From assembly GCF_009184895.1 (NCBI RefSeq), contig NZ_WESE01000003.1, positions 62,001-126,000 on the forward strand: 64,000 bases of DNA, read 5' to 3'. The DNA is from Nostocoides sp. F2B08. Its GTDB lineage: Bacteria > Actinomycetota > Actinomycetes > Actinomycetales > Dermatophilaceae. The first letter of the stretch is position 1. Each line of letters opens with the position of its first letter. The position numbers and the translations under genes are program-made. Shown here one piece after another: positions 35,909 to 45,749 of this stretch. The notes below the pieces were generated by a model. That model saw only the letters and a program-made list of their open reading frames with translations, was not told the origin of the DNA and searched no databases.

Positions 35909-36702
35909 GAGCTCGACCCTTCCGATGGGTTGGTGGTGGGAGTGATGCGTGTGGGGTTCGTATCGACCGTCTGAGGGCCGGGACCGGACGGCCCGGCGGT
36001 GGCCGTCACGCCGGGCACGAAGGTCGTGCAGACGTGGTCGCCGTGGGCCAGGGTGGCGAGGCGCTGGACGTGCACGCCGAGGAGCCGGGAGAAGGCCTCG
36101 GTCTCTGCGTCGCAGAACTGCGGGAACTCGGTGGCCACGTGCTGAACCGGACAGTGCCCCTGACAGAGCTGGAGTCCCGCTGTTCCGGAACCACCTTCGA
36201 CGGGCCGGGTGCTCGCCGCGTACCCGTCGCGGGCCAGCGCCGCTGCGAGGGCGGCGGCCCGCTCGTGCGGGTCGTCACCGACTCCGGCGAGCTCGGCCGC
36301 GTATCGCCGCTCGACCTCGGAGACCCGCTGCTCGGCGAACGTCGCCACGGCGTCAGGGCCGACCGCCGAAGCGAGGAAGTGCAGCGCCTCCGTCGCGAGA
36401 TCGTCGTAGCCGGACGACAGCGCCGAGTGGCCGTCCGAGCTGATCACCCATCCCCGAGCCGGGCGCCCGCGCCGCCGTCGCCCAGCGGGACGGATCTCGC
36501 GGGCCTCGATGAGCCCATCAGCATGGAGTCCGTCGAGATGACGGCGGATGGCGGTGTCCGTCAATCCCAGATCTGAGCAGAGCGCGGTAGCCGTGAGCGG
36601 ACCGGCCTCGCTGATACGCCGAAGCACACGGGCACGCGTGCTGCGGTCGGCGGGCACCGACTGGGAGCCACGCGCTCCGGCTGCGTTCTCGGCATAAATC
36701 AC
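35905..36702 (-). CDS. sufR: SufR-type Fe-S transcriptional repressor
   Basis: 265 residues. Residues about 22-60 form a winged helix ([37 protein letters not shown]); the C-terminal part carries Cys180, Cys184, Cys197 and Cys225, the arrangement that binds a [4Fe-4S] cluster in SufR proteins. It is the first gene of the suf operon, so it should repress the operon while clusters are plentiful. GTG start at 36702 fits a leaderless promoter at 36709-36714 that coincides with an inverted repeat. Confidence 0.92.
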   Translation of the reverse strand: MIYAENAAGARGSQSVPADRSTRARVLRRISEAGPLTATALCSDLGLTDTAIRRHLDGLHADGLIEAREIRPAGRRRRGRPARGWVISSDGHSALSSGYDDLATEALHFLASAVGPDAVATFAEQRVSEVERRYAAELAGVGDDPHERAAALAAALARDGYAASTRPVEGGSGTAGLQLCQGHCPVQHVATEFPQFCDAETEAFSRLLGVHVQRLATLAHGDHVCTTFVPGVTATAGPSGPGPQTVDTNPTRITPTTNPSEGSSS

Positions 36703-36714
36703 ACATCTATGTTA
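36703..36714 (-). promoter_or_regulatory. Candidate SufR operator and -10 box of the suf operon
   Basis: On the minus strand TAACAT (36714-36709) is a -10 box six bases before the GTG start. It overlaps the inverted repeat ACAT-N2-ATGT at 36712-36703, so a bound repressor would block initiation. Confidence 0.5.
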
Positions 36715-36750
36715 GGTAATTGCGCAACCGGGCACAAAGGAAGGTGACCC

Positions 36751-37866
36751 TCACCCGCGCGGCGGGGCCGGCCGGCCGGCCGAACTGCGACCGTGGCGAC
36801 GGTCACGATCGGCATGGTTCTCGTCATCGTGGTCACTCTCGGCGGAGCCGTCGTCGCTCTCTGGAACGTCACCGTCGTCCGAGTCGTCACCGTCGTCCGA
36901 GTCGTCATCATCCGAGTCGTCATCGGCCTCTGGGAGGAACACCGAGCGCATCCGGTAGCGCGGTGGTGCCACCGACTCCGGTCCCAGGAACCGCTCGCGC
37001 ACGGGAGCCGTCAGCACACCGAGCGGCGCACTGAGCACGTAGGCATATGCCAGGACGAGCAGAGTGGTGGCGGGTGAGACGACAAGGCCGACGAGAACGA
37101 CCGTCGCGACGACGGCCGTCGTGAGCCGCGACCTGGGTGTCGTCGGGGTGAGGAGGTTGCGGAACGACCTGAACCGTACGGATCCGGCCATCAGCAGGGC
37201 GGGAACGATCGAGACGACGACAGGAAGGAGGGCCACCTCGCCGACGCGCGGTCCGACGTCCGGATCGTCCAGCGCGAGGATCGTCGCGATCACGACGGCG
37301 GCGGCACCGGGGCTCGGAAGCCCGACGAAGTACCGCTTGTCGGCCATCGGGTCCACGGTCACGTTGAACCGGGCGAGTCGGAACGCGGCACACGCCAACC
37401 ACAGGAAAGCACCGGCCCAGGCGGCGACCGGCCAGGCGTCCAAGGCCCAGGTGTGCACGAGAACGGCCGGTGCCATACCGAATGAGATCAGGTCCGCCAT
37501 CGAGTCGAGCTGAACTCCGAAGGGTGTCGTCGCTCCGACCTTCCGAGCGACGAAACCGTCGGCCATGTCGAGGACGACGGCGAGGACGAGGATCCCTGCG
37601 GCCCAGCCGAACCGCTCCCGGAATGCGAGGAGGACGGACGCGAAACCGCACCCCATGTTGGCCGTCGTGAAGATACTCGGCGCGGTGACGCGGAGTCGGT
37701 CGCGGCGGCTCAGCTGACGCAGCGACACCACCTCGGCCCCGGTCGGCGAGATCAGCCGCCATCGGCCGAACCGGCGCCGTCGGCCGGCCTTCGGTCGTCG
37801 AATGCGCCGACGACCGGGCGCCGGTGGCGGCCCCGGGGCCTCGGGCTGGGCCGCCTGATCCGTCAT
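36751..37866 (-). CDS. pssA: CDP-diacylglycerol-serine O-phosphatidyltransferase
   Basis: 371-residue membrane enzyme that makes phosphatidylserine. The CDP-alcohol phosphotransferase motif is split across DMADGFVARKVGATTPFG and VQLDSMADLISFG (D-G-x2-A-R-x8-G-x3-D-x3-D), with about eight hydrophobic segments. The ATG at 37866 overlaps the psd stop by one base. The last 70 residues are an acidic Asp/Ser-rich tail made of repeats and absent from typical PssA, followed by a basic Arg/His/Pro tail. Psd then decarboxylates the product. Confidence 0.93.
   Translation of the reverse strand: MTDQAAQPEAPGPPPAPGRRRIRRPKAGRRRRFGRWRLISPTGAEVVSLRQLSRRDRLRVTAPSIFTTANMGCGFASVLLAFRERFGWAAGILVLAVVLDMADGFVARKVGATTPFGVQLDSMADLISFGMAPAVLVHTWALDAWPVAAWAGAFLWLACAAFRLARFNVTVDPMADKRYFVGLPSPGAAAVVIATILALDDPDVGPRVGEVALLPVVVSIVPALLMAGSVRFRSFRNLLTPTTPRSRLTTAVVATVVLVGLVVSPATTLLVLAYAYVLSAPLGVLTAPVRERFLGPESVAPPRYRMRSVFLPEADDDSDDDDSDDGDDSDDGDVPESDDGSAESDHDDENHADRDRRHGRSSAGRPAPPRG
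36871..36921. repeat. 18-bp tandem repeat inside pssA encoding Asp/Ser
   Basis: ACCGTCGTCCGAGTCGTC occurs twice in tandem (36871-36888, 36889-36906), followed by a shortened 15-base copy to 36921. On the minus strand it encodes Asp-Asp-Ser-Asp-Asp-Gly-type units. It is a likely site for copy-number change by slippage. Confidence 0.75.
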
Positions 37867-38567
37867 CAGCTCCACCGTGCGATGACGGTCTCACCGGCGA
37901 CTACGCGGTCTCCGCGGGAGACCTCGAGCGTGCAGTCGGTCGGGACGAAGACGTCCATCCTCGACCCGAACTTCATCAGGCCGATCCGCTCCCCCGCCAG
38001 TACGGTCTGCCCGGGTCGCACCCGGGTCACGATCCGTCGCGCCAGGAGGCCGACGACCTGGCGGTACACCACGGGCCGGGCCACCCCCTCCACCACGCTG
38101 GTCAGGTGGATCTCACTGCGCTCGTTCTCGACGGCGCTTGCCGCCGAGAAGGCCGCCAGCCAGCGACCCGGGTGATAGGTCACGTCTTGCACGACACCCG
38201 AGGCCGGACTTCGGTTGATGTGGACGTCGAAGGCCGACAGGAAGATGGCGACCTGGAGCCAGTCGCCGTCCGGCGCGACCCCGGGCTGTGGCGCTCCGGC
38301 GTGCATGACCCGACCGTCGGCCGGCGCGAGGATCTCGTGGGGGTCTGCGGGCCAGCTGTCGACCCGTCGGTCGGGGTCTCGGAAGAAGGCGGCGACGGCC
38401 AGCGGCGCGGCGGTCAGTGCCATCGCCAGACGTGGTCGACGCGCGACCGCGGCGACGAGTGCCGGGACGGCGGCGACGGCGACAGCCGGAAGGCCGGCCG
38501 GATCCATGACGGGATGTTCTCGCGGGGCCAACCGGACTCTCCTGATCTCGGCGCCAGGGGCGCGCAT
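37866..38567 (-). CDS. psd: Phosphatidylserine decarboxylase (pyruvoyl type)
   Basis: 233 residues. Self-cleaves to make the pyruvoyl group: FGSRMDVFV holds the cleavage site Ser (GSxMD pattern, equivalent to LGST in E. coli). PPAFFRDP-like start region FFRDPDRR and FLSAFDVHINRSP are family signatures. The short form belongs to the subfamily without the N-terminal extra domain. Makes phosphatidylethanolamine from the PssA product; the two genes overlap. Confidence 0.92.
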   Translation of the reverse strand: MRAPGAEIRRVRLAPREHPVMDPAGLPAVAVAAVPALVAAVARRPRLAMALTAAPLAVAAFFRDPDRRVDSWPADPHEILAPADGRVMHAGAPQPGVAPDGDWLQVAIFLSAFDVHINRSPASGVVQDVTYHPGRWLAAFSAASAVENERSEIHLTSVVEGVARPVVYRQVVGLLARRIVTRVRPGQTVLAGERIGLMKFGSRMDVFVPTDCTLEVSRGDRVVAGETVIARWS

Positions 38568-38589
38568 CGGCGGATGTGTGTGACCAGCC

Positions 38590-38595
38590 TAGGAT
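38590..38595 (+). promoter_or_regulatory. Leaderless-type -10 box before the ABC exporter pair
   Basis: TAGGAT lies eight bases before the ATG at 38604. Confidence 0.5.
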
Positions 38596-38603
38596 GACTT
38601 GCG

Positions 38604-39389
38604 ATGTCCGCCCCCACTCCGAGCCCGACCGTTGTCGTCGAGAGCCTCCGCAAGTCCTTCCGCGCGGTGGAAGCGGTCCGCGGGGCGTCCTGGACCGCGC
38701 AGGCCGGTCGTGTGACGGCGGTCCTGGGATCGAACGGCGCCGGCAAGACGACGACGCTCGAATGCCTCGAAGGCCTGCAACGCCCCGATTCCGGCACGGT
38801 CAGCGTCCTGGGCGCGGACCCATGGCGGGCGGGCCCCGAGCACCGTGCTCGAGTCGGTGTGATGCTTCAGGACGGCGGGCTGCCGAACACCCGCTCAGCA
38901 CCGTCCGTGGTCCGACACATGGCTTCGTTGTACGCATCGCCTCAGAATCCCGACGATCTGTTGGCACGGCTCGGCGTCCCCCCACGTGCGACCTCCGTCC
39001 GACGGCTGTCCGGCGGCGAGAGGCAACGTGTCGCACTCGCCGTGGCCCTCGTCGGGCATCCCGATGTCGCCTTCCTCGACGAGCCGACCGCAGGGCTCGA
39101 CCCACACGCCCGAATGGACGTCTGGGACGTCGTCGAGGGCATCGCGGGAGCCGGGGCGTGTGTCGTCGTGACGACCCACTCGTTCGAGGAGGCCGAGCGC
39201 ATCGCGGATGACGTCGTCGTCATGGATGCCGGTGTCGTCGTCGCGTCCGGGGACCTCGCCACTCTCACCGAGGGCGAGACGCTGAAGGATCTGTTCTTCC
39301 GACTCACCCGGTCGCGAGGTGGCGAGCGGGGAACCTCCTCCCAGGGGCGAGCCGCACGGGGGAACAGGCACGAACGGGGGAGGTCATGA
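38604..39389 (+). CDS. ABC transporter ATP-binding protein (DrrA-like)
   Basis: 261 residues: Walker A GSNGAGKTTTLE, signature LSGGERQRVALAVAL, Walker B VAFLDEPTAGLDP, switch His in VVVTTHSFEEAERIAD. Pairs with the membrane gene whose start overlaps its stop, an exporter of the DrrAB/ABC-2 type. C-terminal 30 residues are Arg/Gly-rich and probably disordered. Substrate unknown. Confidence 0.9.
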   Translation: MSAPTPSPTVVVESLRKSFRAVEAVRGASWTAQAGRVTAVLGSNGAGKTTTLECLEGLQRPDSGTVSVLGADPWRAGPEHRARVGVMLQDGGLPNTRSAPSVVRHMASLYASPQNPDDLLARLGVPPRATSVRRLSGGERQRVALAVALVGHPDVAFLDEPTAGLDPHARMDVWDVVEGIAGAGACVVVTTHSFEEAERIADDVVVMDAGVVVASGDLATLTEGETLKDLFFRLTRSRGGERGTSSQGRAARGNRHERGRS

Positions 39390-40126
39390 CCCGGCCGGCA
39401 CCTGCCATGACCCGCATCCTCGCATCGGCGCGGTTCGAGTCCACGACGCTCCTCCGCAACGGCGAGCAGCTCCTGGTATCGCTTCTACTCCCGGCGATGG
39501 CGCTTGTGGTCCTGGCGCTGTCCTCGTACCCGGAGCTCGGCGAGCCCCGCATCGCGGTCGTGACTCCTGGAGTTCTCGCCCTCGCCGTGGTCTCCACTGC
39601 GTTCACGGGCCAGGCGATCGCGACAGCGTTCGACCGCCGGTACGGCGTGCTCCGACTGTTCGGGGTCTCCCCGCTCGGGCGGGGCGGGCTACTGGCCGGC
39701 AAGGCCCTCGCGGTCATGACCGTCCTCGTCCTCCAGACCGTCCTCCTGGGCGTGGTTGCAGCAGGACTGGGCTGGCGTCCCGGTGCGGTCGCTCTCGTTC
39801 TGCTGGTTGTGACGGTCCTCATCGGGGCGGCCTGCTTCGTCTCCATCGCCCTCCTGCTCGCCGGTGTCCTCCGGGCCGAGGCCGTCCTCGCCCTCGCGAA
39901 CCTGCTGTGGATCCTGTTCCTCGGTCTAGGTCTCCTCCTGCCTGTCGACACCCTCCCGGCTGCGGCCGAGTCCGTCGCGCGATGGCTTCCCCCCGGGCTA
40001 CTGGGAGAGTCCGCTCGCACAGCGGCGCTGGAGGGGACGGCGCCACTCACCGGCTGGGTAGCCCTGCTCGGCTGGGCCGCAGTGGCCGGCGGCCTGGCTC
40101 GTCGGACCTTCCGGTGGAGCGACTGA
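39386..40126 (+). CDS. ABC-2 type transporter permease
   Basis: 246 residues with six hydrophobic segments (for example LLVSLLLPAMALVVLALSS, ALVLLVVTVLIGAACFVSIALLLA, VLALANLLWILFLGLGLLL). The start overlaps the ATPase gene (ATGA), so the two form one exporter. The next gene, ctaA, has its own promoter. Confidence 0.9.
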   Translation: MTRPAPAMTRILASARFESTTLLRNGEQLLVSLLLPAMALVVLALSSYPELGEPRIAVVTPGVLALAVVSTAFTGQAIATAFDRRYGVLRLFGVSPLGRGGLLAGKALAVMTVLVLQTVLLGVVAAGLGWRPGAVALVLLVVTVLIGAACFVSIALLLAGVLRAEAVLALANLLWILFLGLGLLLPVDTLPAAAESVARWLPPGLLGESARTAALEGTAPLTGWVALLGWAAVAGGLARRTFRWSD

Positions 40127-40136
40127 CACACACACC

Positions 40137-40142
40137 TAGACT
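40137..40142 (+). promoter_or_regulatory. Leaderless-type -10 box of ctaA
   Basis: TAGACT lies eight bases before the GTG at 40151. Confidence 0.5.
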
Positions 40143-40150
40143 CTGAAGAC

Positions 40151-41119
40151 GTGACGAGCCTCGCGACCCCCTCCTCCGCATCAGACCAGCGTGTGCGCTC
40201 GGTTCCGCGGTGGGTGGCCCCGGTCCTGATCGCCAATATCGTCGCCCAGGTGGGGATCGTCGTCACCGGCGGCCTGGTACGAGTGACCGGAAGCGGGCTC
40301 GGGTGCCCCACGTGGCCCGAGTGCGCTCCCGGGTCATTCACCCCGACCGTCGAGCAGGCCGAGGGGTGGCACAAGTACGTCGAGTTCGGCAACCGTCTCC
40401 TCACCTTCGTCCTCGCGGCCATCGCCATCGCCAGCCTGTTCGCCGCATGGCGCTACCTGCGGCGCCGGCACCTCACCGTTGCAGCGGCCGCGGTTCTCGT
40501 CGGAGTCGTGCTCCAGGCGGTGATCGGCGGCATCACCGTTCTCGCGGGTCTCCACCCGATCACGGTGTCGATCCACTTCATGGTGTCCTGCGTTCTGATC
40601 GCCGCCGCGTCATATCTCTGGTTCGCACGGGACGAGCCGAGCCTGCCACGCGGCCTCGTGGTGCCCCGACTGGTCGCCGGCCTGGCCTGGGTGACCGTCG
40701 CAGTCGGCGTCGTGGTGCTCACGCTCGGCACTGTCGTGACCGGTTCGGGTCCGCATTCGGGCGACGCCGAGACGCCTGCGCGGTACGGCTTCGACCCGCG
40801 TGTCGTGAGCTGGTTGCACGCGGACACGGTGATGCTCTTCGTCGGACTCGTGGTCGGCACCTGGATCGCCGTCCGGCTCACCGCACGAACCGCCCGTGCA
40901 GCGACGGCGTGGCGCGATGTGTTCATCGTGACGATGGCCCAGGGTGTGGTCGGATACGTCCAGTACTTCACCGGACTGCCCGAGGTCCTCGTCCTCGCGC
41001 ACATGCTCGGCGCAGGGCTCCTGGTGGTCGCCCTCACCCGGGCCGTTGTCGCCGTGCGCACCGCAGGCGGTACACACCAGGTGCCCGTCGCCTCCGCCGC
41101 GTACGTCGACGCTACTTAG
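40151..41119 (+). CDS. ctaA: Heme A synthase
   Basis: 322 residues with about eight membrane segments. Oxidises the heme O methyl group to give heme A. Family features: GLVRVTGSGLGCPTWPECAPGSFTPT near the N-terminus, with the paired Cys in GCPTWPEC, and His residues in the helices that hold heme. Converges on ctaB, which makes its substrate heme O. GTG start. Confidence 0.95.
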   Translation: MTSLATPSSASDQRVRSVPRWVAPVLIANIVAQVGIVVTGGLVRVTGSGLGCPTWPECAPGSFTPTVEQAEGWHKYVEFGNRLLTFVLAAIAIASLFAAWRYLRRRHLTVAAAAVLVGVVLQAVIGGITVLAGLHPITVSIHFMVSCVLIAAASYLWFARDEPSLPRGLVVPRLVAGLAWVTVAVGVVVLTLGTVVTGSGPHSGDAETPARYGFDPRVVSWLHADTVMLFVGLVVGTWIAVRLTARTARAATAWRDVFIVTMAQGVVGYVQYFTGLPEVLVLAHMLGAGLLVVALTRAVVAVRTAGGTHQVPVASAAYVDAT

Positions 41120-41174
41120 TCTCACGCGCGGCGGCCCGGCGTGGCCGTGTCGATCGTCACCCAGCGAGACTCTG

Positions 41175-41207
41175 CCTGCGGGGCGGGTGTGAGGTCGGAC
41201 CCGCAGG
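41175..41207 (-). terminator. Inverted repeat after ctaB
   Basis: CCTGCGGG (41175-41182) pairs with CCCGCAGG (41200-41207), directly after the ctaB stop on the minus strand, with a 17-base loop. A weak terminator shared with ctaA is likely. Confidence 0.5.
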
Positions 41208-42182
41208 TTACGCGAGGGGAGCGTACAGAAGGGGATCGATCGCGACGGCGAGGAACAGCAGGGTCACGTAGGTGATCGAGTAATGAAAGAGGCGCATCGG
41301 ACGGAGCTCTGCCTCAGAGCCCCCGCGAGCCGCGACGCGCAGCAGTCGATGGGCCTCGACGATGAACAGCCCGCCCGCGAGGACCGCGACGACCGCATAC
41401 ACCCATCCCATCGGCGCGACGGGGATGAGGGTGAGGGAGGTGGCCACCATCACCCACGAGTACACGACGATCTGACGTCCCACGTGGACCGCGCTCTTCT
41501 CGACGGGCAACATCGGCACGTCAGCCGTGACGTAGTCATCCTTGAACGTCATCGACAGCGGCCAGTAGTGCGGCGGCGTCCACCAGAAGATGACGAGGAA
41601 GAGGATGATGGCCGGCCAGTCCAGGCCACCCGTGACGGCCGACCATCCGATCAGGGTGGGCATGCAGCCCGCAATACCCCCCCACACGATGTTCTGCGAC
41701 GTGCGGCGCTTGAGGATGACGGTGTACCCCACGGCGTACAAGACGATGGCGAGCAGGCTCAGCAGCGCCGACACGAGGTTGACGAGGACGGCGAACCAGA
41801 CGGTGGACACCACCGCGAGAACGGCACCGAACACCAGTGCTCCGCGCTCGGAGACCGCACCGGTCACGAGCGGACGGTTGCTGGTGCGATGCATGAGGGC
41901 ATCGATGTCTCGGTCGTAGACGCAGTTGAACGTGTTCGCTGCCCCGGCGGACATCGACCCACCGATGAGCGTCGCGACGACCAACCACAGGTCTGGGATC
42001 CCACGCTGCGCGAGGAACATGACCGGAACCGTCGTGACGAGCAGCAGCTCGATGATCCGAGGCTTGGTCAGGGCCACATAAGGGCCGACGGTCGAGCGGA
42101 TCGACCGCCCCCGCGTCGCGCCCGTCCCGACCTCGGAACGGGTCGCAGCGGTGGCGCCGGCCGTGTCGTCGAGGGCAGTCAC
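41208..42182 (-). CDS. ctaB: Protoheme IX farnesyltransferase (heme O synthase)
   Basis: 324 residues with eight or nine membrane segments. UbiA family; the prenyl-binding Asp-rich motif is [15 protein letters not shown], with a second DxxxD region in [15 protein letters not shown]. Converts heme B to heme O, the substrate of CtaA. GTG start with a TAGACT box six bases ahead on the minus strand (42189-42194); divergent from tkt. Confidence 0.96.
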   Translation of the reverse strand: MTALDDTAGATAATRSEVGTGATRGRSIRSTVGPYVALTKPRIIELLLVTTVPVMFLAQRGIPDLWLVVATLIGGSMSAGAANTFNCVYDRDIDALMHRTSNRPLVTGAVSERGALVFGAVLAVVSTVWFAVLVNLVSALLSLLAIVLYAVGYTVILKRRTSQNIVWGGIAGCMPTLIGWSAVTGGLDWPAIILFLVIFWWTPPHYWPLSMTFKDDYVTADVPMLPVEKSAVHVGRQIVVYSWVMVATSLTLIPVAPMGWVYAVVAVLAGGLFIVEAHRLLRVAARGGSEAELRPMRLFHYSITYVTLLFLAVAIDPLLYAPLA

Positions 42183-42267
42183 CCCGGCAGTCTATCGGGG
42201 CGCCACTGTCGGCTCACGACCACTAGGCTGGCGAGAGCGAATCCCCGAGCGAGAGAGACGTGTCTTC

Positions 42268-44508
42268 ATGACGGCGACCACCCGAACGGCGACTGCACGC
42301 AGGTCTTCGAGCCTTCCGAGACCCAAGGCCCGCAAGGTCGGGTGGACCGACCTCGACATCCGGGCCGTCGACACCGTGCGGGTTCTGGCGGCGGACGCCG
42401 TGCAGCGGGTCGGTAACGGACATCCGGGAACGGCGATCAGCCTCGCTCCACTCGCCTACCTGCTCTACCAGAACGTCATGCGCCACGACCCCGCGGATCT
42501 CACCTGGCTCGGCCGGGACCGCTTCGTGCTCTCGTGCGGGCACTCGAGCCTGACCCAGTACATCCAGTTGTACCTCGGCGGCTTCGGCCTCGAGCTCGAG
42601 GACATCAAGGCGCTTCGCACCTGGGACAGTCGCACGCCAGGTCACCCCGAGGTTCACCACACGCCGGGTGTGGAGATCACCACCGGTCCTCTGGGATCCG
42701 GGCTCGCCTCAGCCGTGGGGATGGCGATGGCCCAACGGCGCCAGCGCGGCCTCCTCGACCCCGACGCGCCTGCGGGTGAAAGCCCCTTCGACCACCACGT
42801 GTGGGTCATCGCCTCCGACGGCGACATCATGGAGGGCGTCGCCTCCGAGGCCTCGTCACTCGCCGGACACCAGGAGCTCGGCAACCTCACCGTCGTGTAT
42901 GACCAGAACTTCATCTCGATCGAGGACGACACCGATATCGCGTTCTCGGAGGATGTAGGCGCGCGGTACGAAGCCTATGGGTGGAACGTGGTCACCATCG
43001 ACTGGCGTGGCGACGGGCACGGTGACGACTACGTTGAGGACGTCGACGCCCTCAACGCGGCCCTCACGAAGAGTCGCAGGTCGAAGCGACCCACCCTGGT
43101 GATCCTGCGGACGATCATCGCCTGGCCGTCGCCGACGAAGCAGGACACCGGCGAGGCCCACGGCTCGGCGTTGGGCGAGGACGAGGTCGCCGCCCTCAAG
43201 GAGCTGCTTGGATTCGACCCGAAGCGCACCTTCGAGGTGGACCGCTCCGTGGTCGCCCACACGCGGGCACTGCGCAAACGCGCCAAGGCCGGGCGCAAGG
43301 ACTGGGACAAGACCTATCGCGCATGGCGCAAGGCGCAGCCGGAGCGAGCGGACCTGCTCGACCGGCTCGTCGACGGCCGGCTCCCGGAGGGGCTCACGAA
43401 CGCCCTACCGACGTTCGAGGCCGACGCCAAGGGCCTGGCGACCCGGGCGGCATCGGGAAAGGTCCTCGGCGCTCTGGCGCCGGTCATGCCCGAGCTGTGG
43501 GGCGGCTCCGCCGACCTTGCCGGATCCAACAACACCACGATGGCCGGCGAGCCGTCCTTCGTCCCACCCCGCAAGCAGACGGAGGAGTTCGCCGGCGGCT
43601 GGTACGGCCGAACGCTGCACTTCGGGATCCGCGAGCATGCGATGGGGATGATCCTCAACGGAATCGCCCTCGAAGGACTGACCCGGCCCTACGGCGGCAC
43701 GTTCCTCGTCTTCAGCGACTACATGCGACCCGCCGTCCGCCTCGCCTGTATCCAGCAGCTGCCCGTGACGTTCGTCTGGACCCACGACAGCATCGGACTC
43801 GGGGAGGATGGGCCTACGCACCAGCCCATCGAGCACCTTCCGGCGCTTCGAGCCATTCCCGGCCTCAACGTCGTCAGACCGTCTGACGCCAACGAGACCT
43901 CCGTCGTGTGGGGCGAGATCCTCCGTCGGGGCGAACCGACCGGTCTCGCCCTGAGCCGGCAGGCCGTTCCGACTCTCGACCGCAGCGAGCTTGGGCCGGC
44001 GCGCAACGCAGCCAAGGGCGCCTACGTCCTCGCGGACGGAAGCGGGACGCAACCGGAGGTCATCATCATCGCTACCGGTTCCGAGGTCGCGATCGCTCTC
44101 GAGGCCCGCACGACTCTGGAACGCAGAGGAGTGAGTACCCGGGTCGTCTCCATGCCGTGCCGGGAGTGGTTCGAGGCCCAGAGCGCCGCATACCGCCGCT
44201 CGGTCCTGCCGCCCGAGGTGCGGGCGCGCGTCTCCGTGGAGGCCGCCGCGCCGCTGGGCTGGCGGGACTTCGTCGGAGACGCCGGCGAGGTCGTTGCGAT
44301 CGACCACTACGGAGCCTCCGCGGACGCGGCCACGCTCTTCCGCGAGTTCGGGTTCACGGCGGATGCCGTCGTCAAGGCCGCCCGGGCGTCGCTGAAGCGT
44401 GCCCACCGGGATGCTCCCCCCGCCGGGGGCGAGAAGTCCACGGCGCGGACCGACACCACACCACGCGCGACGACCGCCCAGAAGGCGGCGGTCTCGGAGG
44501 GGAGCTGA
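42268..44508 (+). CDS. tkt: Transketolase
   Basis: 746 residues. TPP-dependent two-carbon transfer in the pentose-phosphate pathway. The TPP motif is in [19 protein letters not shown]; substrate residues in [11 protein letters not shown] and GPLGSG. The N-terminal 25 residues are basic and variable, and the C-terminal 40 residues are an Ala/Thr-rich extension. A TAGGCT box at 42222 lies 40 bases upstream, giving it a short leader unlike its neighbours. First of the tkt-tal-pgi cluster. Confidence 0.95.
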   Translation: MTATTRTATARRSSSLPRPKARKVGWTDLDIRAVDTVRVLAADAVQRVGNGHPGTAISLAPLAYLLYQNVMRHDPADLTWLGRDRFVLSCGHSSLTQYIQLYLGGFGLELEDIKALRTWDSRTPGHPEVHHTPGVEITTGPLGSGLASAVGMAMAQRRQRGLLDPDAPAGESPFDHHVWVIASDGDIMEGVASEASSLAGHQELGNLTVVYDQNFISIEDDTDIAFSEDVGARYEAYGWNVVTIDWRGDGHGDDYVEDVDALNAALTKSRRSKRPTLVILRTIIAWPSPTKQDTGEAHGSALGEDEVAALKELLGFDPKRTFEVDRSVVAHTRALRKRAKAGRKDWDKTYRAWRKAQPERADLLDRLVDGRLPEGLTNALPTFEADAKGLATRAASGKVLGALAPVMPELWGGSADLAGSNNTTMAGEPSFVPPRKQTEEFAGGWYGRTLHFGIREHAMGMILNGIALEGLTRPYGGTFLVFSDYMRPAVRLACIQQLPVTFVWTHDSIGLGEDGPTHQPIEHLPALRAIPGLNVVRPSDANETSVVWGEILRRGEPTGLALSRQAVPTLDRSELGPARNAAKGAYVLADGSGTQPEVIIIATGSEVAIALEARTTLERRGVSTRVVSMPCREWFEAQSAAYRRSVLPPEVRARVSVEAAAPLGWRDFVGDAGEVVAIDHYGASADAATLFREFGFTADAVVKAARASLKRAHRDAPPAGGEKSTARTDTTPRATTAQKAAVSEGS

Positions 44509-44516
44509 CGAGCGGC

Positions 44517-45749
44517 ATGACGAAACACACCACAACGGACGAGGCGATGACCGAACAGATGCGGGACCAGGCGACGACCCACGGGACGGCGGCGGACCGA
44601 GAACCGACCGACCAGTCCAGCCGCCCGGCCGAGCAGGGTGGCTCCGGCCCCCTGGAGAGCCTCGCGTCCGCGGGGGTCTCCATCTGGCTCGATGACCTGT
44701 CCCGCGAACGGATCGAGTCCGGCAACCTCCAGGAGCTCATCGAGGCGAAGGGAGTCGTCGGCGTGACGACGAACCCCTCCATCTTCCAGTCGGCGCTCGC
44801 AGAGGGGGACGCGTACACAGCCCAGATCGAACAGCTCGCCGAAGCGGGGTCCACTGTCGACGAGGCCGTGTTCATCCTGACGACCGATGACGTCAGGGCA
44901 GCCTGCGACATCTTCATGCCGCTGTACGAGGCCACTGACGGCGTCGACGGTCGTGTCTCGATCGAGGTCGATCCCCGACTGGCGCACGACACGGGTGCCA
45001 CCGTGGAGGCGGCGCAGGCGCTGTCCGACGCGGTCGACCGGCCGAACCTGCTGGTCAAGATCCCGGCGACCGTGGAGGGTCTGCCCGCCATCTCACAGAC
45101 CATTGCCGCAGGCATCTCGGTCAATGTGACCCTCATCTTCGGCATCGACCGCTACCGCGCGGTCATGAACGCGTTCCTCACCGGCCTGGAACAGGCCCGC
45201 GAAGCCGGCGTCGACCTGCACACCATCCACTCCGTCGCCTCGTTCTTCGTGAGCCGGGTCGACACCGAGGTCGACCGAAGGCTCGACGCGATCGGCACAG
45301 ACGCCGCGACGGCACTGCGCGGGCGAGCCGGGATCGCCAACGCCCGCCTGGCCTATCACGCCTACGAGGAGGTCTTCTCAACCCCCAGATGGCAGAACCT
45401 GGCCGACGACGGAGCCCGGCCGCAGCGGCCGCTGTGGGCCTCGACGGGCGTGAAGGATCCCGCCTACCCGGACACCATGTATGTCACCGAGCTCGTGGCT
45501 CCCGGCACGGTCAACACGATGCCCGAGAAGACCCTCGACGCGGTGATCGATCATGCCGAGATCTCCGGCGACACCGTCACCGGCACCTCCTCGGCGGCGG
45601 GCAAAGTCCTGGACGACCTCGAACAGCTCGGGATCGGCTATACGGAGGTCACCGAGTTGCTCGAGCGCGAGGGGGTCGAGAAGTTCGAGGCGTCCTGGAA
45701 CGCCCTCCTCGACGGCGTCGCGGTCGAGCTCGAGAAGGCCTCGTCGTGA
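44517..45749 (+). CDS. tal: Transaldolase
   Basis: 410 residues. Schiff-base enzyme moving dihydroxyacetone; the conserved [10 protein letters not shown] and the catalytic Lys in [12 protein letters not shown] are present, along with [12 protein letters not shown] variable N-terminal extension of about 45 residues precedes the domain, so the real start may be one of several downstream ATGs. Eight bases after tkt; its stop overlaps the pgi start. Confidence 0.95.
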   Translation: MTKHTTTDEAMTEQMRDQATTHGTAADREPTDQSSRPAEQGGSGPLESLASAGVSIWLDDLSRERIESGNLQELIEAKGVVGVTTNPSIFQSALAEGDAYTAQIEQLAEAGSTVDEAVFILTTDDVRAACDIFMPLYEATDGVDGRVSIEVDPRLAHDTGATVEAAQALSDAVDRPNLLVKIPATVEGLPAISQTIAAGISVNVTLIFGIDRYRAVMNAFLTGLEQAREAGVDLHTIHSVASFFVSRVDTEVDRRLDAIGTDAATALRGRAGIANARLAYHAYEEVFSTPRWQNLADDGARPQRPLWASTGVKDPAYPDTMYVTELVAPGTVNTMPEKTLDAVIDHAEISGDTVTGTSSAAGKVLDDLEQLGIGYTEVTELLEREGVEKFEASWNALLDGVAVELEKASS

